Assembly: GCA_937975585.1 (NCBI GenBank) | Contig: CALJUC010000161.1 | Span: forward strand, 1-18,080 | Reading direction: 5' to 3' | DNA length: 18,080 nt | Origin: an uncultured Moraxella sp. | GTDB taxonomy: Bacteria > Pseudomonadota > Gammaproteobacteria > Pseudomonadales > Moraxellaceae | Shown: positions 14,134 through 18,080 of the stretch, in pieces | How positions within the stretch are numbered: the first letter of the stretch is position 1 | Layout: each line of letters begins with the position of its first letter | The notes under the pieces: model-generated | Told to the model about the DNA's origin: nothing | Seen by the model: only the letters and a program-made list of their open reading frames with translations | Database searches by the model: none | Translations under genes and position numbers: made by a program

Positions 14134-14424
14134 CTAGAGCTTACCTTGCTTTTCCAAGTCACTGACCAAGGTACGGTCATTATTCGGATTGGCAGGTGCG
14201 ACAAACGGTAGCGGTTCAGTGATGTATTCAACGGTGGATAAAGCAGCGGTAAACGCATGCTCCGACGTTTTGGTTGTATCATAACGTACCAAGACGCGGT
14301 TTTGTTCTGGCTCAAACTCAACCGCCTCTACCCCATCAATCGTTGTAAGCGCTTTCATCGCCTCATTGAGGGCATTGTTATCCGTCATTTCCCCTAAACC
14401 AAGCGTTACCGTCTGAATCGCCAT
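14134..14424 (-). CDS. Cysteine-free HMA-like small protein
   Basis: This encodes about 96 residues and no cysteine at all. The first 70 residues follow the pattern of the CopZ protein in this window. QTVTLGLGEMTDNNAL stands where CopZ has QTFAISGMTCGGCV, then IDGVEAVEFEPEQNRVLVRYDTTKT aligns with IEGVNSVHVSLEQHNAVIEFDESKT. The metal-binding CxxC is thus replaced by TDNN. A tail of about 30 residues (ITEPLPFVAPANPNNDRTL, then VSDLEKQGKL) has no counterpart in CopZ. It lies 35 bp downstream of kdsA on the same strand, so cotranscription with kdsA is probable, and it abuts cueR tail to tail. I chose the second of two adjacent ATGs because AAGGA lies at better spacing; the first would start at 14427. 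The HMA-like fold is an inference from this alignment; the function is unknown. Confidence 0.75.
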   Translation of the reverse strand: MAIQTVTLGLGEMTDNNALNEAMKALTTIDGVEAVEFEPEQNRVLVRYDTTKTSEHAFTAALSTVEYITEPLPFVAPANPNNDRTLVSDLEKQGKL

Positions 14425-14462
14425 CATCGTTTCCTTTTTTATAATTATTTATTCAACCCAGA

Positions 14463-15335
14463 TTAATGCGTATCTAGCACCTCGAAGCCTTTGACCAAGT
14501 TATCGATTTGTTTTAATTGGCTCAAAAATGCCTCAAGTTGGGTCATACGCAATGCACATGGACCATCGCATTTGGCTTTTTCTGGGTCTGGATGCGCCTC
14601 CAAGAATAGACCAGCCAAACCAACTGCCATACCCGAACGCGCCAAGGTAGTAATCTGCTCACGACGACCGCCTGCACTGTCTGCTCGTGCACCTGGTTGC
14701 TGTAAGCTATGGGTGACATCAAAGAACACAGGCACGTTCATCTTTTTCATGGTATCAAATCCAAGCATATCTACCACAAGATTATTGTAACCAAACATAC
14801 TGCCGCGCTCACACAAGATAATCTTATCGTTGCCCGCTTCAAGGCACTTATTGATGATATGTTTCATCTCATGCGGCGCCAAAAACTGGGCTTTTTTGAC
14901 ATTAATAATTGCGCCAGTTTTGGCCATCGCCTCTACCAAATCCGTCTGACGACTTAAAAACGCTGGCAATTGAATAATATCGGCCACTTCGGCAACTGGT
15001 GCGGCTTGGTACGGCTCATGCACATCTGTGATAATTGGCACATTAAAGGTTTTTTTGATATCTGCTAACCACTCTAGACCTTTTTCCATACCAGGACCCC
15101 TGAATGAATATAAGCTTGAGCGATTGGCTTTATCAAAACTTGCTTTAAAAACATAGCCAATATCTAACCGCTTACAGATATCAATATAACTTTCGGCAAT
15201 CTCAAACGCCAAATCACGGCTTTCTAAGACATTCATACCACCAAATAATACAAATGGTTGGTCGTTACCCATCACAAGGTTATTCAGATGAATATGGGAT
15301 TGGGCAACAGGAAGTTGGGATTGTTGTTCGCTCAT
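14463..15335 (-). CDS. kdsA: 3-deoxy-8-phosphooctulonate (KDO-8-P) synthase
   Basis: KdsA condenses phosphoenolpyruvate with arabinose 5-phosphate to form KDO-8-P for the lipopolysaccharide inner core. The 290-residue product is slightly longer than the E. coli enzyme (284). Motifs in order are FGGMNVLESRD (31-41), GYVFKASFDKANRSS, FRGPGMEKG, ITDVHEPYQA, IQLPAFLSRQTDLVEAMAKTGA, INVKKAQF, DVTHSLQQPG and the C-terminal GLFLEAHPDPEKAKCDGPCAL. Asn35 in GMNVLE marks the metal-independent class; metal-dependent forms have Cys there. The N-terminus carries a short polar extension (MSEQQSQLPVAQSH). The ATG is preceded only by a weak GAGA. The gene is separated from pyrG by a terminator and probably has its own promoter. 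Confidence 0.96.
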   Translation of the reverse strand: MSEQQSQLPVAQSHIHLNNLVMGNDQPFVLFGGMNVLESRDLAFEIAESYIDICKRLDIGYVFKASFDKANRSSLYSFRGPGMEKGLEWLADIKKTFNVPIITDVHEPYQAAPVAEVADIIQLPAFLSRQTDLVEAMAKTGAIINVKKAQFLAPHEMKHIINKCLEAGNDKIILCERGSMFGYNNLVVDMLGFDTMKKMNVPVFFDVTHSLQQPGARADSAGGRREQITTLARSGMAVGLAGLFLEAHPDPEKAKCDGPCALRMTQLEAFLSQLKQIDNLVKGFEVLDTH

Positions 15336-15405
15336 AAGGTTCTCGATATACCAGTTGTTGTTATTGCTAGCTAAATGGCAATGTGCCAGTTAGTGTATGG
15401 CTGCC

Positions 15406-15414
15406 ACTATAGCA
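15406..15414 (-). promoter_or_regulatory. Possible extended -10 promoter of kdsA
   Basis: TGC TATAGT on the minus strand is a TGn-extended -10 box with 5 of 6 bases of TATAAT. No convincing -35 box precedes it, since that position overlaps the pyrG terminator hairpin's T-run. It would give kdsA a leader of about 65 nt. Confidence 0.4.
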
Positions 15415-15429
15415 TATTTTGCTAAAAAC

Positions 15430-15459
15430 AAAAAAACCACCTTAATGAAGGTGGTTTTT
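15430..15459. terminator. Intrinsic terminator of pyrG
   Basis: The 12-bp perfect inverted repeat AAAAACCACCTT (15432-15443) / AAGGTGGTTTTT (15448-15459) has a 4-nt loop. On the minus strand it is followed by T7. It lies 18 bp after the pyrG stop. Confidence 0.88.
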
Positions 15460-15476
15460 GGTAAGACTGACTACCA

Positions 15477-17108
15477 TCATGATTGTTGTTTAGCTTTCGC
15501 GGCTTCAACAAAGCTGTTAAATAACGGATGGCCGCCACGTGGTGAACTTGTAAACTCTGGATGGTACTGTACTGCAACAAACCAAGGGTGCGTTGGAATT
15601 TCAACCGACTCAACCAAATGTTGCTTCGCTGAATAGCCAGAGATTTTCATACCTGCTTTTTCTAGGTCATCAACATAACGGCCGTTCATCTCATAACGAT
15701 GGCGATGACGCTCAGTAATTACTGGTGTACCGTAAATTTGACGTAGTTTGGTATCTTCGACCAATTCAGCTTTTTGGGCACCTAAACGCATGGTACCGCC
15801 CAAGTCTGACTCATCATTACGAACCTGTAATTCGCCTTTTTCATCAAACCATTCGGTAATCAAACCAATCAATGGGGCTTTGGTCTTTTTATCAAACTCT
15901 GTTGAATTGGCTTCTAGACCCAATACATTACGCGCATATTCAATAACCGCTAGCTGCATACCCAAGCAAATGCCTAAAAATGGCACATTGTTTTCACGCG
16001 CATAAGTGATAGCCTGCATCTTACCTTGGGTACCACGTTCACCAAAACCACCCGGTATCAATACCGCGTCAGCTGCTTTAACCACTTCTAGTAGGCTTGC
16101 ATCCGTTTCTAGCTTTTCAGCATCAACGTAATCAATTTTTACTTTAACATCGTTGGCAATACCAGCCGCTAGCAATGCTTCATTGATCGATTTATAGGCA
16201 TCAGGTAGCTCAACGTATTTACCCACCATAGCCACTTTTACGGTCGCTAAATCGCTAGTCAATGACTGGCTGACCGAATCCCAATCTGACAAATCCGCTT
16301 CTGGCGCAGTAATACCAAAGCGCTCACAGATTAGGTCATCAAGATGTTGGGCGTGTAAGATACTTGGGATTTGATAAATTGTTGGCGCATCCGGACATAG
16401 GATAACGGCACGCTCTTCGACATTGGTAAATGACGAAATCTTACGGCGATTGTCTTCGCTAATTGGCTGCTCACTACGACAAATCAACACATCCGGTTGT
16501 AAGCCGATTGAGCGTAATTCTTTGACTGAGTGCTGAGTCGGTTTGGTTTTGCTTTCACCAGCACTAGCAATGTAAGGCACTAGCGTTAAGTGCATCAGCA
16601 TCGCGCGATTACGGCCAAGCTCGACTTGCAACTGACGTACCGCTTCCATAAACGGTAAACTTTCGATATCACCAACGGTACCGCCAATCTCAATCATAGC
16701 GATATCGTGGCCTTCACCACTGGCGATAATACGATGTTTGATTTCATCAGTGATATGAGGAATCACCTGAACGGTACCACCCAGATAGTCACCGCGACGT
16801 TCTTTTTCAATCACGGTTTGGTAAATACGACCACTGGTAAAGTTATTGTTTTTACTCATTTTTGAGTGACGTAAAAAACGCTCGTAATAACCCAAGTCTA
16901 GGTCAGTTTCGGCACCATCTTCGGTAACGAATACTTCACCGTGTTGGAACGGGCTCATCGTACCCGGATCGACGTTGATATATGGGTCTAACTTGGTCAT
17001 GGTGACTTTTAAGCCACGGGCTTCAAGGACAGCAGCGACAGAGGCAGCAGTAATGCCTTTGCCAAGTGAAGAAACAACACCACCAGTTACAAAGATAAAT
17101 TTAGTCAT
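15477..17108 (-). CDS. pyrG: CTP synthase
   Basis: CTP synthase makes CTP from UTP, ATP and glutamine. The 543-residue product has an N-terminal synthetase domain (TGGVVSSLGKGITAAS with the P-loop, KLDPYINVDPGTMSP, EDGAETDLDLGYYERF, EIGGTVGDIES) and a class I glutamine amidotransferase domain (PGGFGERG, LGICLGMQ with nucleophile Cys381, YHPEF with His516 and Glu518). The length is essentially that of E. coli PyrG (545). I chose the ATG at 17108; a TTG at 17114 would add two residues, but MTKFIFVTGG is the usual family start. No ribosome binding site is obvious. A good promoter lies just upstream and a terminator just downstream, so it is probably transcribed alone. Confidence 0.97.
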   Translation of the reverse strand: MTKFIFVTGGVVSSLGKGITAASVAAVLEARGLKVTMTKLDPYINVDPGTMSPFQHGEVFVTEDGAETDLDLGYYERFLRHSKMSKNNNFTSGRIYQTVIEKERRGDYLGGTVQVIPHITDEIKHRIIASGEGHDIAMIEIGGTVGDIESLPFMEAVRQLQVELGRNRAMLMHLTLVPYIASAGESKTKPTQHSVKELRSIGLQPDVLICRSEQPISEDNRRKISSFTNVEERAVILCPDAPTIYQIPSILHAQHLDDLICERFGITAPEADLSDWDSVSQSLTSDLATVKVAMVGKYVELPDAYKSINEALLAAGIANDVKVKIDYVDAEKLETDASLLEVVKAADAVLIPGGFGERGTQGKMQAITYARENNVPFLGICLGMQLAVIEYARNVLGLEANSTEFDKKTKAPLIGLITEWFDEKGELQVRNDESDLGGTMRLGAQKAELVEDTKLRQIYGTPVITERHRHRYEMNGRYVDDLEKAGMKISGYSAKQHLVESVEIPTHPWFVAVQYHPEFTSSPRGGHPLFNSFVEAAKAKQQS

Positions 17109-17137
17109 AGTCAAAGTTCACGAGTTGGTAAAAACGA

Positions 17138-17166
17138 ATTTTACTAAAAATGGGGGCATTTGGCAA
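17138..17166 (-). promoter_or_regulatory. Sigma-70 promoter of pyrG
   Basis: On the minus strand TTGCCA (17161-17166), 17 bp, then TAAAAT (17138-17143). Each box has 5 of 6 consensus bases and the spacing is ideal. The spacer contains a run of five C. The predicted start near 17131 gives a leader of about 23 nt. Confidence 0.65.
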
Positions 17167-17193
17167 AAAATCTATGCACTTTTTAAGCAATAT

Positions 17194-17220
17194 AAAAAAA
17201 TCCACCCTAAACAGGGTGGA
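17194..17220 (-). terminator. Intrinsic terminator of the porin gene
   Basis: The 8-bp perfect stem TCCACCCT (17201-17208) / AGGGTGGA (17213-17220) has a 4-nt loop. On the minus strand it is followed by T7 (17200-17194). It lies 27 bp after the porin stop. Confidence 0.88.
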
Positions 17221-17247
17221 CTTTTGGGTACAAATGTCTAAATTAAA

Positions 17248-18080
17248 TTAGAATTTGTATTCGATACCAGTACCGATACCAAAACCGTCATTGTCACGAC
17301 GTAGGTTAGTGCCAGCTACTGGTTGATCGTCTTGGGTTAAGTAAGCACCGTATACATGACCAGTGGTGTTTGCGTTGAATGCGTATTTACCACCTAAGAT
17401 AGCGCGGTCGCGATCAAAACCTTCGATACCTACTGCATCAGTCACCATGTCTAATTGACCATATACAGTCCATGGTGTAGCAGTTTTGTAGGCTGCACTT
17501 AGGGTGTAAGCGTTTTCGTCTTCGCTACGGTCGAAGTCAGTCCATTGGTATTGACCACCAACAGTCAACGCTGAAGTCAAGTCATACGCACCGTTTACAC
17601 GAGCAGTTTTCAACGCATCGCCTGCCGCCATGTAAGTTGCACCCACTTTAAATGGTTGGTTGGCTGGCTCATATTTTGCACCTACGCCCCATTTCTCATG
17701 TTTACCAGCTTCTTCAGATAAGCCATAGATACCATCTTCTTCTGACCAGTCTTGGTCATCATCCAATGCATACATTGCCATCAACTGCATGCCATTGTAA
17801 TTTGGTGAGAAATAAGCAAAGGCATTGTCAGCACGTGGTGCAGTCACCGTTGCCAATACGTCATCACCACCTAGTACGCCACCTGAAGCTTGGTTAGCAT
17901 ATTGGATTTGGTCATCAATAGTCGTCAAACGACCAGCAACCATAGTACCATATTGTTTGTTTGATAGACCTAAGTAAGTGTCACGCGCAGTAAATTGGTC
18001 GTCGTTATCATCAACACTAACACCGTATTCTAATTGGTAAACTAAATCAGTGTTAGCAGTTAGAGCTTCGCCACCTTTGA
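17248..18080 (-). CDS. Outer-membrane porin, C-terminal part
   Basis: The gene runs off the right edge of the window, so its start and signal peptide are not seen. The visible 277 residues are in an open frame back to the edge (beginning KGGEALTANTDL), well beyond the internal Met at 17943. The sequence is typical of a general porin of the Porin_4 type. It has YLGLSNKQYGTMVAGRLTTI, FAYFSPNYNGMQLMAMY, WGVGAKYEPANQPFKVGATYMAAGD, repeated alternating beta strands rich in Tyr and Gly, and the C-terminal end IEYKF with the terminal Phe needed for outer-membrane insertion. It would form a trimeric diffusion channel. It lies upstream of pyrG on the same strand, with a strong terminator between. Substrate specificity cannot be read. 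Confidence 0.9.
   Translation of the reverse strand, partial: KGGEALTANTDLVYQLEYGVSVDDNDDQFTARDTYLGLSNKQYGTMVAGRLTTIDDQIQYANQASGGVLGGDDVLATVTAPRADNAFAYFSPNYNGMQLMAMYALDDDQDWSEEDGIYGLSEEAGKHEKWGVGAKYEPANQPFKVGATYMAAGDALKTARVNGAYDLTSALTVGGQYQWTDFDRSEDENAYTLSAAYKTATPWTVYGQLDMVTDAVGIEGFDRDRAILGGKYAFNANTTGHVYGAYLTQDDQPVAGTNLRRDNDGFGIGTGIEYKF

Noticed and set aside
15422..15613. Minus-strand open frame overlapping the end of pyrG
   Set aside because: It runs in another frame of pyrG and through its terminator, and the protein has no recognisable pattern.
17248..17943. Porin as a complete gene starting at 17943
   Set aside because: The frame stays open and porin-like to the window edge, and no signal peptide follows the Met at 17943, so that Met is internal.

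Overview
The window reads as a chromosomal segment of a gammaproteobacterium of the family Moraxellaceae (Moraxella, Psychrobacter or Acinetobacter relatives). The evidence is the run porin / pyrG / kdsA / eno / ftsB / ispD on one strand, the resemblance of several proteins (MetR, PaeA/YtfL, CueR, FtsB) to gammaproteobacterial versions, and the moderately AT-rich DNA. Genus and species cannot be fixed from sequence reading alone. No rRNA, tRNA, CRISPR array, transposase or phage gene was seen.

Left part (1-5495). A minus-strand DUF1294 membrane protein is followed by about 570 bp of AT-rich non-coding DNA. Then come two plus-strand genes for YsnF-like DUF2382 proteins, the first with an N-terminal PRC-barrel. 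Each has its own strong intrinsic terminator. A MetR-type LysR regulator (minus) and a PepD-type dipeptidase (plus) diverge from a 247-bp intergenic region.

Middle part (5598-9683, all minus). In order of transcription the genes are eno, then ftsB-ispD, then the polyamine exporter homologue paeA. Eno has its own terminator. The ftsB-ispD pair has a promoter-like sequence preceded by three tandem 12-bp repeats. PepD and PaeA converge on a bidirectional terminator.

Copper block (9805-14132). A CueR-type regulator (plus) diverges from a minus-strand transcription unit. That unit encodes a DUF305 lipoprotein with two 93-residue repeats, a CopZ-like metallochaperone, a P1B-type Cu(I) ATPase (CopA) and a small two-helix membrane protein of unknown function. 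The intergenic region holds a textbook MerR-family promoter, TTGACT / 19 bp / TATACT with a dyad in the spacer, pointing at the DUF305-copZ-copA unit. CueR would sense cytoplasmic Cu(I), CopZ would bind and deliver it, CopA would export it, and DUF305 probably handles it in the envelope.

Right part (14134-18080, all minus). A cysteine-free protein with an HMA-like pattern lies downstream of kdsA. Then come kdsA, pyrG and the 3' part of an outer-membrane porin that runs off the window. pyrG and the porin have clear terminators, and pyrG has a good sigma-70 promoter. The copper block sits between the kdsA side and eno, so it may be an insertion into a housekeeping cluster that is otherwise kept together.

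The most interesting points are the Asn at the Ser77 position of CueR, the cysteine-free HMA-like protein beside it, the unknown membrane protein closing the copper unit, the triple 12-bp repeat at the ftsB promoter, and the large dyad at the presumed start of transcription of the PRC-barrel/DUF2382 gene. No clearly unprecedented system could be demonstrated.
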